Shown piece by piece: positions 15,782 through 27,038 of a stretch of 64,000 nt of DNA. The DNA lies in NCBI GenBank assembly GCA_030435675.1, contig CM059623.1:12060092-12124091 (forward strand), read 5' to 3'. The notes beneath the pieces are model-generated. The model had not been told where the DNA came from. It was given only the letters and a program-made list of their open reading frames with translations, and ran no database searches. The DNA comes from Steinernema hermaphroditum (Eukaryota; Nematoda; Chromadorea; Rhabditida; Steinernematidae). The first letter of the stretch is position 1. The number at the start of each line of letters is the position of its first letter. The translations under genes and the position numbers were made by a program.

Positions 15782-18700
15782 ATGTCGTCCGACATGATGA
15801 AGACCGTTCTCGACGGCTTGAATGCCGAACCTTTCAACGCTGGCCTTGATATGGTGACGTTGAGCGCCTTGCCGAACGATAAACTTCTTCAACATCTCAG
15901 CAACATCATCTGCTGGATCGATTCGGTGCCGATTATTGATATTAGGCGCGAAGGAGCCGATGAGACCGCGTTGAGGATCTTCAATGCCCTCAGGATCATA
16001 AGATATCGACCGCCTTCGGATATTGAGTCTTTGTAAGTGACTTTTTGACGCTTTGCGATGTCTAGACATTCCAAAAGCGACTTAATTTATATATTTACAC
16101 TACATTTGTAATTATGTTGCTTCTTATATTTAAAAATTTTTAAAGTGTTCGACGCGTGTGGTCCAGTTCACCTAAGAAATCTCAGGAATTCCCATCAGAG
16201 AATATCACAAGCAATAATAAAATAAAGTGTTTTGTTTTTAAAACTAAACTCCATGATCCCTAGTCGGTCCAAGACGGCATTAAGAAAGAGAGAAAGAATC
16301 AAGTCACCCATCGATCAGTGGCGGATTCTGATTCTGTTCCTCCTTATCTCCAATAATAAGTAACAGCAAAAATCTTGTAGACTGTTTGAAGCTGTTATCA
16401 GTCGGATTCATTAGACGTTTTTCTTACAGATTTACCACTTGTTTTCAAACAAAAATGGCGAAGTCAGATAGTCGAAAGCGAGCCAAACGCCCTTCACCCG
16501 ATTGCAAAATAAAATAAACCGTTTTATCATCAAAAATTGAACTTCATGATGCCGACTCGATCCAGAACAATAGAGGTCGATTCTCAAATAGGTGTCCAAG
16601 CTTAACTGGTGTATTCTGAGTTTGCTTCTTATCTCCAAAACAATCTTGCTATTGAACTTTTGGAACTGATTTACCGTTTTTTTCAGACAAGAATGGCGAA
16701 GCCAGATAGTGGAAGGCGAGCCAAACGCCCTCTACCCAATCATCGACTTCATCTTCACCAACATCGAAGACGTCCGAGAGAAAATGTACCTCGCGCGCTT
16801 CCTCGTCCGCGTCGACATTCCCCCAGAATACCATTCGGATCCCGAAATCGCCGAACTCCTTTCCGAAACGTCCGTTTTGATGGAGTCGTTCAAGCAAATT
16901 CACCAGCAGGCGTCCAAAATCCGAACCAACACCGACGCTGTGCAGGATATCATGCGAGATTTGAAGCTTATGGACGAGGAGAAGGATCAGCTGAAGAGGA
17001 AAATCGATGCGATTGAACGGAAAACTCAGCGAATTTCAAATATGGACCGGCATTTGGCCTTGGCTGCCCTTCATCGAAAGGAACAAGAACGTGCTGAAGA
17101 CCTTCAGGCTCAAAAACAAGCCGGGCGCAATGCTGTATACCCTTACTAACTCTAGATCATTCCGTACACTACCCCGCATTTAGGAAATCATAGCGGAGCA
17201 GCAAATCCAACGCCTTTCTGGGGTGCTGCAGGACTTGGAGAACACTTCGAAGGCGATGGATTTCGCCGGGATGATCGAGACACTCGAAGAAGAGATCACC
17301 ACAAATCGGTACATGTGCGATGAGAAGTTGGCCGGAGACCTGGATGCCGCCCGCATCGCTCTTGAAGATCTCAAGAAAATCGTTGCCATTCCGGCGATGG
17401 ATCGCCGGGATATCGACGAACTTAAAAGGGAGATCGAAAACAAAAACGCAGAAGTCATTCAAATCACTCAAGAGCGTGACAACAGAGAGCAGCAACTCGA
17501 CGAAAGTTTGTCCATCTACAGGCATCAGGCCAACGCTGCGCAGAGAAAGAAGGCTGGGTTGGCTGATCAGCTTCAACGCGCCAGGTACGATAAGCCAAGA
17601 GAACACGATCAAAATGTAAAAAAGGGCTTATACGTAAATTTGTATTTAAAGCCTAAAAACACAAATTCCACTCAACTAGCGGCGCTCAGACGAAAAAACG
17701 GTGGCGATTTATCGTACGCTTGACTTACTCACTCCGGAGCTGACTAACTTGGGTCGCCTCCGCGAATGAGGGCCGAACGGAGCGCTTCTCCAATTTTGGG
17801 GAAGCTTATAGTAAGAAGAAGAAGACGACCTCAAAACAAATTTTCGCTAAGGTCCAAAAATAGAAAAATCACTGAAAGCAACTTAAAATGGAATCAAAGA
17901 AAAGAAATATTCCTAAATGATACAATACAGCACTGGTTGAGTTCCCTGAAAAATGTCAAAGTGAATCCCTCAAACATCAAAAACTAGTGGAGCACTTTGT
18001 CCTTTCCGACTTACATTCATCTTCTACTCAATCCAGGATTATCATCTTCGCACCTATTTTTACATTTAGTACCTTCTTTAGTTCAGAAAGCACTTATTTC
18101 TGAGGAGCCCCCTTCAACTTTGATGTCAAATTCTGTGAATCTGAACATTAGGTCTCTATGGAGACACACATAATAACACGATGACACATACACCTTTGTT
18201 TTCGCAATCTCTGGTTCTTGGCGTGTGGCCCAATCATAGCCGACTTACCCATAAACAAGGCATTATCTCTGCGCGTCACAGCCGTCTCCTAAAACTACTG
18301 TACATAAGCGGTTCGAAAATATCTCCTCGAATGACAGAAAAAAATCTGGTAGATAATATGGTTCACAAAATGGGTTTGTGCATAAATGATGGCGGAATAT
18401 TTCAATGCTTGCTTAATGGTCTACCCTGGTTATTTTATGGCAAGTATAAACAGTCAACGACTACTTCACAGAATAGCCCCTTCAAATAATTTGCTAGGTT
18501 TATGATCAAAAAATATATGCACACAATTTTCGATATCTCAGTCGGAATCGAAGTGTTTCTTTACATCATTGTATCCTTTAAGGACGGACATGCTGTAGTT
18601 AGAGCTAAATAAGTTCTGCATATGCCGCAAACAAGACCGTTCCAGCTTAAGATATTGAGGTCAGCTTGGAAACATGCGGTCTCGCGAAGGCCTAATTTTT

Positions 18701-20557
18701 GTCGATTTTCGTGTACAGTTGACCCAATTTATCCATTATACATCCTTGATAGCTCTGTGTGTCGTTCATCACCTGTTGTCTTCTTTAACCAGTTGGAAAG
18801 GTCCCAAGAGATAAATTTCGAAATTATATTTCGAAATTTCTTCTCACTGTGACGTTTGACGAAGACAAACGTTAAAAGGCTTCCTTAGCTCCTATACTAT
18901 ACATGATTAACTCCAGTAATCGGCTATCGCAAAGCACAATGATGGAGCTCCTTAAATATTGTAAGTCTCCAATGTTCAGTTGCTCTGCAGCGATTCTTAG
19001 AAATGTATCTGCTTACCAAAATTAGAAGTCTCTCAATGGAAAGTCCGAAACAAATAGCCGTGGGAGAGAACTAAGTGGAGATGACAGAGAAGCAATCCTT
19101 TTAGTCACATCAGTAAGCACTGCGTAGTTGGAGGGTTTGTGCATAATCAATTAGAGATCATTGCTTGTTTACACTACATAAAAATGCCTGCATGAAATCA
19201 TTTCACTGCTTATTTACTAGCCTAATCAATTTGTAAAGGGCATACATATACCACTCGTATCTGCAATGATTACTTCACATTGTTGATCTGAAATTTTCTG
19301 TAGGTCCGCAGCAAAAATATATCTACATCGTTCTCCATTTATTATGCGCCACCTTATGTAATGGCAAACACAAAAATTGAATATTTCATCTTGGGTACGG
19401 TAAAACGAAGACCTTGCAGTTGAAGACTTTTCGAGGTGGCCGAAGAGCTTAAAACGTCATTGCGAGTCTACTCTACATAGTTCATCAAATCTTTAGGAAA
19501 ACAAATACTTGATTCCCTATTTCAGAGAAGAACTGGCCACAATAGCGGAGAGTGTCGAAACGCACCGCCAACAGTTGATCGCCAAATCGGGGACAGATGA
19601 GTTCATCACAAGTGTTCAGGTTAGTTCCGCCAGTAGCTCAGCCTTTTCTATCGGCATGAGTTCAGTTTAAAACATACGGAGAACGGTTACGCGTGAAATC
19701 GAACGCATTCAAACGCAAGAACGCCGAACTTGATCGTCTTTCCACTGAGATATCCATCTCAGAAGACACTCTTCGGCTTCTTCAAACACAGTGGAATGAC
19801 GTTCGAGATCAGATAGTATGAATGCCGCTATCGCTAACATGCATTCCATTCGACTTTAGCAACGAAACGGAGGAATAGTATCGGAAAACATAGAAGACGA
19901 GTCGCGCACTATAGAACGGCCGAAGACGGCCAAACCGAAAAGCACCAACGTCGACGAGTTGAAGGAGATGGTGAGGGAGCTGACAGAGCGCCTCAATGAA
20001 GAGAAGGCTGAAGTTAACGCCATGGCGGAGAAAGTGACCGATAAGAGGGACTACGTAAGGAACCTCCAGACGGAACTGGCTGACAAGATCGAGCAACGCG
20101 AAGCTTCCCGAAACGACCTCCTGTCGTCGATTTCCGAAGGACAAACTAAAGCCGAATCGCTCGAAGCTACCTTAGCTGAGAGTCGCCAACGAGTGACAGA
20201 ACTCGAAACCGAAGTGGAACAGCTCCATTCGTGGATGGAAAAGGTCGATGATGGACCGCAACTTGTCCAGCAGCTAGAGGTATCCAGCACTTCCTGAGCA
20301 GAAGCGCACTCATGTTTCAGGCCGATATAGCAGCGGCGCACGAAGACCGCCACAGGTTAATGGACATGGAGAAGCGCCGACCTCCTCGACCCGATGCGGC
20401 AAAGCAGATGGCTATGTGGAAGGCGCTGGAGAAGATCTTCACGAAGAAGTTGGAACTGGCTATGAATCCAAATAAGAAAAGCAGCGAGTCGTTCGGCGAA
20501 GCCCCCATCGGGGACCGTCCGCCTCGTATTGAGACGGCTCTAGGACATCGAACGTGA
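15782..20557 (+). CDS. Intraflagellar transport protein IFT81
   Basis: Seven exons with matching phases (15782-16032, 16687-17134, 17184-17584, 19526-19619, 19666-19815, 19860-20279, 20321-20557) give 666 residues, close to the 676 of human IFT81. Residues about 1-120 match the N-terminal calponin-homology-like domain, which binds tubulin with IFT74: a D.R.E...TALRI.N.LR.I.Y.P helix, then LYPI..F.......R.YLARFLV..D.P. The remainder is long heptad-rich coiled coil (for example EKDQLKRKIDAIERKTQRI), ending in the family's W.AL..I...KL.L... segment. IFT81 is a core IFT-B subunit that carries tubulin into cilia, in nematodes in sensory neurons. The 17135 donor (GTATAC) is weak. The third intron is 1.9 kb and holds a dispersed repeat; intron 1 holds a dead copy of the exon 2 start. 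Confidence 0.93.
16215..16750 (+). repeat. Tandem duplication of an IFT81 intron/exon boundary
   Basis: A unit of roughly 240-290 bp is present twice. In the downstream copy exon 2 starts at 16687. The upstream copy (about 16440-16505) repeats the first 50-60 bp of exon 2 with about ten substitutions (AATGGCGAAGTCAGATAGTC...). Its acceptor has mutated from TTTCAG to TTTCAA. Intron sequence such as TTCTTATCTCCA (16625) and ATAAAATAAA...CATGAT (16506) is also repeated near 16340 and 16218. Confidence 0.75.
17984..18325. repeat. Dispersed repeat, copy 2 (intronic)
   Basis: Near-identical partner of 11799-12128, here inside the third intron of IFT81 and in the same orientation. The strongest identity runs from GACTTACATTCATCTTCT at 18008 to GGTTCGAAAATATC at 18325. 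Relative to copy 1 it has about a ten-base longer segment just inside the left end. Confidence 0.8.
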
Positions 20558-20843
20558 CTTCTTGATATGTGTTTTGTATACTGTAGAATGAGATTACTTG
20601 TCTTGTCCATTGTTCAGTCCACGAAAACCAATCTCTATGTAGCCAATCTTCATTAACAGAGGGGATTGTAGGAGTAATCAGAGGGGGCGCTTACCGTAGC
20701 CAATGGCGGCGACGCCCTCGAGGCAGGTGTTGCATACTGTAAAGTGCGATTACTTGTCTTGTCCATTGCCTGACCTAATCAGCGCCTAAACACAAAAATT
20801 AATTAAATCTTTATTAACGAAATGGAAGGGATTGAGGTCACAG
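20558..20843. other. Intergenic 3' region with internal duplication
   Basis: Between the convergent IFT81 and minus-strand genes. A block of about 155 bp is repeated: GATTACTTGTCTTGTCCATT occurs at about 20592 and 20749, and CTTCATTAACAG...GGGATTG near 20650 recurs as CTTTATTAACG...GGGATTG near 20808. No coding potential. A plain AATAAA signal for IFT81 was not found. Confidence 0.55.
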
Positions 20844-21713
20844 TCAACCAGCATTTATGTACATCGCTCCGCCACATTTGAGCCCAACAAAGAGAGTGTC
20901 CTTCTTGTGGTTGGGAGAAATCCACTTCAGTTCTCTGCGTTCTTGTTGAGCATTCCGATAGTGAGACAATTCGGAAATGTTAAACGAAGTATGACCCATA
21001 AATATACAGCCAATGAATCCACCCTGATGATACCATCGCTCAAACACTTTTTTGAAGAATGCCAAATCGAATCTCACAGCAGTGCAGCTGACCAGAATGT
21101 ACGTGAACGTTTCAACGTTTCTGTGTGCCCAGCTTAGGATTTGCGATGCGATTTCCTCAGGAACCTCCCCGTTAATGTTGATGGCCGTGAGTACTCGCGT
21201 GTTCAAACTGGACAGAAGAAGCTGCTTGTATGCCGGTTGGAACGTGATCCTTAGCCTTTCAAAGTGGTGCATGGAGAACCACTTGCAGATGGACTCGGCG
21301 TGCTCCGGCTTCTCTTTTCCGTAGACGTTTAGCACAGGATCTTTGAGTCGAGTCTTCATGAAGGCTATCAGCTTACCATCCAAACTTTTCGATCCGAAAC
21401 GCACTCCATTAGAATCGGGAAAGACAATAAAAAAATCTATACCGACACAGATCCTTTTGAACACGACAAAGTCCTTGTTATTCACAAGATATTCTAAAGA
21501 GTAGTCTGTGCTCGCATCGTGTGCGTTCCGCAAGCGGTACTTCCATCCAGTGCGATCGGTGAAATCCAGAGCGACGTCCACTTCAAGTCGCCTCTCCGTA
21601 CCCTCCGTTGCCAAACGTCCCCAGCGTCCACGGATAGAGGATGCTTTCTCGAGATCATGTTTTGCTAAGTGGAGAAAAGTAGAAGAGACGAAGAGTGTCG
21701 GTACTTGTTCCAT
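20844..21713 (-). CDS. Uncharacterised 289-residue protein, single exon
   Basis: A single uninterrupted minus-strand frame with ATG and stop, and coding-like composition. The N-terminus (MEQVPTLFVSSTFLHLAKHD then LEKASSIRGRWGRLA) has the amphipathic helix pattern seen in degenerate F-box motifs. The remainder (for example ICKWFSMHHFERLRITFQP and SCTAVRFDLAFFKKVFERW) could be an F-box-associated or FTH/DUF38-like region of the kind hugely expanded in nematodes. I cannot confirm that family from sequence alone. No signal peptide or membrane segment is seen. Lack of introns between intron-rich neighbours suggests a fast-evolving or retrocopied gene. The gene converges on IFT81 with about 290 bp between stops. 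Confidence 0.7.
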   Translation of the reverse strand: MEQVPTLFVSSTFLHLAKHDLEKASSIRGRWGRLATEGTERRLEVDVALDFTDRTGWKYRLRNAHDASTDYSLEYLVNNKDFVVFKRICVGIDFFIVFPDSNGVRFGSKSLDGKLIAFMKTRLKDPVLNVYGKEKPEHAESICKWFSMHHFERLRITFQPAYKQLLLSSLNTRVLTAININGEVPEEIASQILSWAHRNVETFTYILVSCTAVRFDLAFFKKVFERWYHQGGFIGCIFMGHTSFNISELSHYRNAQQERRELKWISPNHKKDTLFVGLKCGGAMYINAG

Positions 21714-22272
21714 AATAACACAATACGAAAGGAAAGCGCTAGAATCACTATGGACGAGTCAAGATGTGCAAAGCGATGTGATGGCGATGAACGGCTTCGC
21801 ACATAGGTTGACATCAGAAACGCGTGCTGATTTCGGTCCGAGAGTACTGGATACGGTAACATGCATACTGTGACGAGTTGTGGCGGCGCGGTGGAGTCGG
21901 AGCTCGAGGATGGAACTACACCTCCTTGGTGTTCGAAGACCGTTCATTCAAGTCATTTCTGAGAGAGCGAACGGATGACCCGACTGATCGCCACCAACTG
22001 TAACTGCGTAAACCAATCCAAAACCACGTCTAAATATAGATGCAGTTCAGTCAGACAGCCTTGTTGCACCGCCATCGGTCCCTCCTGTCCAGATCTCCCC
22101 AATCTATAAATGTGAACACAGACGTCTGAGACCCATACACGGTCTTGAGCGGTTTAATTCTCAATACTTCACCTGGGCGAATCAGTCAGACAGAGAACAT
22201 CACGATAATGACAAAATGTGTAAGGGTGTAAAGTAACAACAACAATAACGGATGAGACCAATATTTCAACAT
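21714..22272. other. Intergenic, no gene seen
   Basis: Lies between two minus-strand genes and so should hold the promoter of the 20844-21713 gene and the 3' flank of the NADAR gene. The 22-bp string GATGACCCGACTGATCGCCA(CC) at about 21974 recurs near 43800, a small dispersed repeat. No coding frame has support. Confidence 0.5.
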
Positions 22273-25200
22273 CTACTCGTCATCACTGAGAATCTCGCCT
22301 TCCGATAACTCATCTTCGTTTACAACCTTCTTCGGCGCTACCGGCTTCTGCTTCGGTGGTTGCGGTTGTGGCTGTGCAGGAGGAGGAGCTGCGTGGACCT
22401 TCGCCAGCGGCGTTGGTGGAGTCATCATCCGTCTGCGCGGGGGAGACCTTCTTGGAATGTCGGTCGCTCGGGGATTGGCCTTCATGACGGTGGGTCCTGT
22501 TGGATGGAACGGCCCACTTGCAGAGACGACGTACGTTCCTGGACCACCGCGCATTCCCATACCACGGTTTCTTGGGTTGTGCGGCGACGTCCTGCGATCG
22601 TGGCGACCCTGGCTGGGCATCATTGGCTGGTTAGGCATACTGGGCATGTTGGGCATGCCGATGTGCCGGTCGCGCGCATCTTCGAAGCTGCGTTTCAGCG
22701 CCAGTAAGTCGTGGTTCTTCTTTGTGAGCTCCAGGATCTGAGCCTCCTGCGCAGTAGATTCACTCTGCTGCACTTTGACTTTCTGCACGGAACGGAGATA
22801 CAGTGCTCGAAGCTCTTCCACCGTGAGTTCATCTATCACCGTTCGGTCCCACTTTCCTTCCATCTTCTCGAGCGCCTCGATGACTTCGTTCAGCTTGGGT
22901 TCGTCGATGGAGATCAGCCGTGGCGGCAACTTCCGCGCTGTAGCCAGTCCCCACACATCGCTGTTCTGCTCGGACTTCGCGTACAGCAGATAGGGATTGG
23001 CCCAGAGACTGAGGTAGTGTTCTGACTCGGTGACTCCGTACTCGCTGTCGGGTGTGAACGACTCAGATGCGGATTCCGAGCCAAGTATTGCTTCGGTGCT
23101 GACCGGAAGTTCTGGCAACTGCTGGGGAAAGACTCCTTTCAGAACGAACTCTCTTCGCAGCTCCATGAGGATGATGCCGAGACGGTTTCCACCGAGGTAC
23201 GGCGGGCGATAAGCCAGTGGACGAGCGCACAAGTCGAGCAGCTACAATAAAGCGATTTGCTTGGAGCCTCAATATGACGATGGTACCTGTTTAGTGTCCA
23301 CATTGACGGCTGTCATCCAGGCTCTTAGATCACGTTCCCTTGTCCCTATCGTCAGCTCGGCATCCGTAGTCGTATAGCGCGAGCAGCAAACGAGCATCGC
23401 ATCTTCGGTGTCCAGCAGTGTGCGTAGCAGCTGAGGATGCTGCTCGAACATCAGCTTCAGTCCACTTTTGATCACGTTCTGACGCTCTTCCATGAACCAC
23501 GCGTGCAGCGTTTGCAATTTGATTAGGGAGGTTTCGATAACCTCGTAGAGGCGCTGCCACACGTCGGTACTTTTCTCGCCCTCGAAGATGTACTCGGCGT
23601 TCTCAGGGGTTATCTTCAGGAACCTGAAACACGCGCACAACTCAATGAGGACAAAGTCAGGAACTTACTCTATGGCCTTCTTGGCGACATAGTGCATCGG
23701 AGAGGGCAACTTTGTGCTTTCCCCGGGCAACGTTATTTCTCCGGGATAGAGCGGGTGGAATATGCCTTCAGGAGAGAAGCAGATCAGATGCGGAGTTGTG
23801 GCATTCTTGATGATCTGGTATCCGTGCACCGGAGCGATGAAGGAAACGTTCGCGCCCTGAGGGTTTCCGGCTGCGAACTTCGCCCGCAATTCCATGAGCA
23901 GCATGCCAGTCTTGTTGCCACCGAAGTGTTGCATGTTCTTGGGCACCTTTCCACGCTTGCAAAACCAGTTGATGAAGTGACTCGGGGTCATGTACTGCTT
24001 CGAGAGGAGATTCTGCAGCTCATACTCATCGGCACCGCAGCTCCACACCTGGTCCGACTCGTCGCCAGCTTCGTAATTGTCAATGAGAATTGCGTGACCA
24101 GTACTCAGCAGCAGCTTCTGCAGAATATCGTTCTTGGAGATCTTGTGCTTCATCGCCGACTGGCGCCACTTATCCATTCGGGCTTTCTTGGATTCTATGT
24201 GAGTTGGCTCTATCTGAAACCTTCATTGTATTCGCTTGAACGGGACCCAGTAGCGCACCTTCTGATCTTGGAACACTCTTGCAGCGACTTTGACCACATC
24301 GGCGGGATCGACACACGTTCTAATCTTTTCTATGCATTTGTCGTCCAGGCGTAATGCATCAAACAGTCTCTGGTAGGCGTAGTGCTCAACGGAGCGGAAT
24401 TTCTCGCCCTTCATTTCGAATGGATGAACGAAGTGGTTGCTAAGTGGCCTGTACACTCCCTGAAATTGATTGAATATTAGGCCAAGTCGCAGGACAAGCG
24501 ATAAGTTAAGCCCCTTAGACAGGATCGACAGACTAGCTAAGATGTTTCAGACCGACCCGCTGGCATTCGCAAAACCCTGCAAAAACCATTTCAACCTGAA
24601 ATATTGATAGTGGTAAATGGCGTAAATGTTTCAAAACACGGAGTAGACAATTTGCATAACAGTGCCACTTGCAAAATACCAATTCACTCGTTTTTTCTTA
24701 AGCCGTAGATCGGTGATTTTCACAGCTTTCCAAGCGTTTTGGATTTTTCAAGGATTTTCAAGGATTTTTCAGACCCTTTCCAAGATGTCAAAAGCAAGCA
24801 AATATTAACAACGACAAAATCCTAAACACCCCATTTGCAACAAACAATCCTTACCGTTAAAGACAATATTTGATCTGAGACGGTGATATGAACAGGCGCT
24901 TCATTCTGATCCTTGCTTATGCCTTCGATCTTCGTTGGCACGGTCGTCAACTTTTCACCGCGGCGCTTCTCACGGATTTCATAACGTAGCCACATAAGCG
25001 CAAAGCCCAGCTGATTCTTTCCCACTTCCGGCGGTCGATTCACTTCGTCTTTCATCCATTTACTGATGACTGCAGCGTTCGCGTTGTGACGGTGAGCGAA
25101 GGACACGAAACTGTCCGTGTCCATTCCAACTCCCGAGTCGGCGTCGGAAGCGTCGCAAACAATAAGCAGCGCCTCGCCAGTATCCATGAGCGTCCTCTCG

Positions 25201-25601
25201 AACTCCTTGTCCTGCTCTGCACGCAGCTTCAGCCCCTGCATTGTGTACGAGATGCGGCTCTTCACGAGGTAATCTCCTAGCGAGTTCATGTCGTGTCCCT
25301 GGGGCATGTTCTCGTTGAGGAGAGTTCGCGCCTTGGATGGAACTTCACGGCTAGTTGTTGCCAGCAGCTCGAGAATGTGGAGGTCGCCCAGACCCAGCTG
25401 GGTTAGAATCATCGCGTGGGCATAGTGATCGGCACTGGGATATCTGAAAAATGGCAGAAATAGGAATAATCTAAACGTGCTCAAAACCGACCGTTTCCCG
25501 CTATGGCTAAGCGCGTGGTTGTATCCGCAGTGGAGAATATCGGATTCGTTCCCAATCAGTACAACCTTCTCACCGCCTTCGGCTTCCTTCGGTGACGCCA
25601 T
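22273..25601 (-). CDS. Triple NADAR-domain protein
   Basis: Six exons on the minus strand (25492-25601, 24855-25443, 24259-24459, 23669-24213, 23287-23623, 22273-23241) join in phase to 916 residues. Start chosen at MASPKEAEGG, just before the first conserved strand. Three consecutive NADAR (YbiA/DUF1768-like) modules are visible. Each has an xHY near its N-terminus (SADHY, SVEHY, SPMHY), a middle L..TG.A.L helix/strand (MDTGEALLIV, LSTGHAILID, LDTEDAMLVC) and the closing G.N..G..LM.LR motif (GKNQLGFALMWLR, GGNKTGMLLMELR, GGNRLGIILMELR). NADAR proteins are linked to NAD/ADP-ribose chemistry, and some bacterial members remove ADP-ribose from modified nucleic acid; activity here is inference. 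After the third module come a short coiled coil and a Pro/Met/Arg-rich tail ending in an acidic SEGEILSDDE, which suggests nuclear or RNA-associated function. Confidence 0.85.
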
Positions 25602-25856
25602 CTTGAATCGAATCGGCTCGGTAATGCGCCAGATACCGAAAAACCGAACTTGATTCAAATGGCGAGCGAGAAGCGATGCATTACCGTAATGTCATCGGCG
25701 CGTCTAAGGCACCATTCGTTGCGGGACCACTTTTCTTTATTGCGACGTTTTGATTTCTCTTGTTTCCACTGTTTATCTCGTTCTTTCTGTTGTGTACTCC
25801 GAAAGCGACGAAAAGAAACAGAAGTACATGGATGAAAAAAAAAGAAGAAAAGGCAA

Positions 25857-25927
25857 GGTCCCACCGAGATTTGAACTCGGGTCGCAGGATTCAGAGTCCT
25901 GAGTGCTAACCGCTACACCATGGGACC
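25857..25927 (-). tRNA. tRNA-Gln(CTG)
   Basis: Acceptor GGTCCCA/TGGGACC, intact D and T arms, and loop CTCTGAA in stem CAGGA/TCCTG (anticodon CTG). It is identical to the plus-strand copy at 28331-28401 and differs from 8157-8227 by one acceptor base pair. A long T run follows on the minus strand. It lies about 255 bp upstream of the NADAR gene start. Confidence 0.95.
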
Positions 25928-26234
25928 GCACCTATTGAACTACTCAGCAAAGCCTATGTTCAACTTGTTATTGCTGACGCTACTCTGCATAACAACTGCA
26001 TATATGAGCTGTGCAATTGAACCTAGATGCTTTTATGAATTAGACAGTGTCATGAATGTCCGTGGTGGGTTCATTTTTTTGTGAAATTCTTCATCTCGAA
26101 CCTCTTCTTGTTTTCTAACCATACCATCCAACAAAAATCTCAAAAAAGATGCAGAATTGGTAAATTGAAGTGCGGAAAGACATCGACTACTCAATAAATA
26201 TTTATTGAATAAATATTCCTACGCGCTCGAGAAT
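25928..26234. other. Intergenic, no gene seen
   Basis: AT-rich. It contains the 3' flank of the Cys-rich minus-strand gene; the string TCAATAAATATTTATTGAATAA near 26192 is a short palindrome and provides an AATAAA on either strand, so it may serve as its poly(A) signal. Confidence 0.5.
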
Positions 26235-26907
26235 TTAGAAGAAGCGACGTCCGAAAGAGTTGATTTGAGCGACGGTAACGTGCTCGACGGGGGCTTCGGT
26301 GACTTCAGCCTCGACCGGGGCTTCGGTGGTGACGATTGGGGCATCAGTGGAGGAGACAGAAACAAGGGCGGTGATCTTTGACATGAGCTTGTGGGAGAGA
26401 TCGGCCAGGGAGCGGCGCTTGCGACCTCCACATCCACAGCCTCCTCCGCAGCCTCCTCCGCAGCCTCCTCCACAGCCTCCACCGCAACCTCCACCGCATC
26501 CGCAGCAAGGTCGGCAACAGGGTCGGCAGCACGGGCGACAGCAGCACACCCGGCAGCACGTTACAACTCTACAGCAGCAGCAACAGCATCGCCTAAATCG
26601 TCAAGGATACTGTAGTCAGCTGGGCCGGCTTCTTACGGTCTACAACAGCAGCATCCACAACCGCATCCTCCTTGACGCTTGACTCGTGCCAGTTCAGTGG
26701 TGTTCGCCCCATCGGCGAGGGTGTCGATGGCCGTTCCGTTGAAGGTGGCCAAGTCGGTTGTTTGTTCTTTTTCGACGTCCGACGCGACGGGATGGGCCTG
26801 AAAGTCAACAGCCTGACTATGGGACTGATGCTTGTCGATCTTACGAAACTGTACTGGGCGAGCGCCAGAAGGGCCAAAGCGACAGGGAGAATGAGAGCTG
26901 CTTTCAT
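26235..26907 (-). CDS. Secreted Cys/Gly-rich proprotein
   Basis: Three exons (26845-26907, 26637-26797, 26235-26592; introns about 47 and 44 bp) encode 193 residues. Residues 1-21 are a signal peptide (MKAALILPVALALLALAQYSF). An acidic/Thr-rich propeptide follows with two NxT sites, ending ARVKR. Then comes a core of about 69 residues with 30 Cys: runs of four to six adjacent Cys, three CCRP units, then five GGGC tetrads. The core ends at RKRR and is followed by a Thr/Glu/Val-rich C-terminal region. Basic sites on both sides suggest furin-type release of the core. Dense Cys-Gly repeats suggest a disulfide-crosslinked structural (cuticle, eggshell or sperm) or metal-binding product; this is inference and I do not recognise a named family. 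The 5' leader may hold a small intron (about 26917-26958), and a TATA box sits at 27031-27038. Confidence 0.82.
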
Positions 26908-27030
26908 GTCGACCTGAAGGAAAATTTTCGATTATGGGATTCGATGGCGTTGTAATACCGTTGGAGTGCTACTGGAAGCCGAAGAAAGGCTAGCTGTGAG
27001 CGAAGAAGTGAAGATTCGAAGAAATCAGAG

Positions 27031-27038
27031 CATTTATA
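27031..27038 (-). promoter_or_regulatory. TATA box of the Cys-rich gene
   Basis: TATAAATG on the minus strand, about 125 bp upstream of the ATG at 26907, leaving room for a short leader with one small intron. A TATA box suits a strongly, tissue-specifically expressed structural gene. Confidence 0.5.

Noticed and set aside
23692..24354. 220-codon plus-strand frame
   Set aside because: Antisense to NADAR exons 3-4; open only because of the GC-ending codon bias on the real strand.
26299..26682. Plus-strand open frame antisense to the Cys-rich gene (Pro/Gln-rich)
   Set aside because: It is the reverse reading of the GGC/TGC repeats; the minus strand has a signal peptide, matching splice phases and a TATA box.
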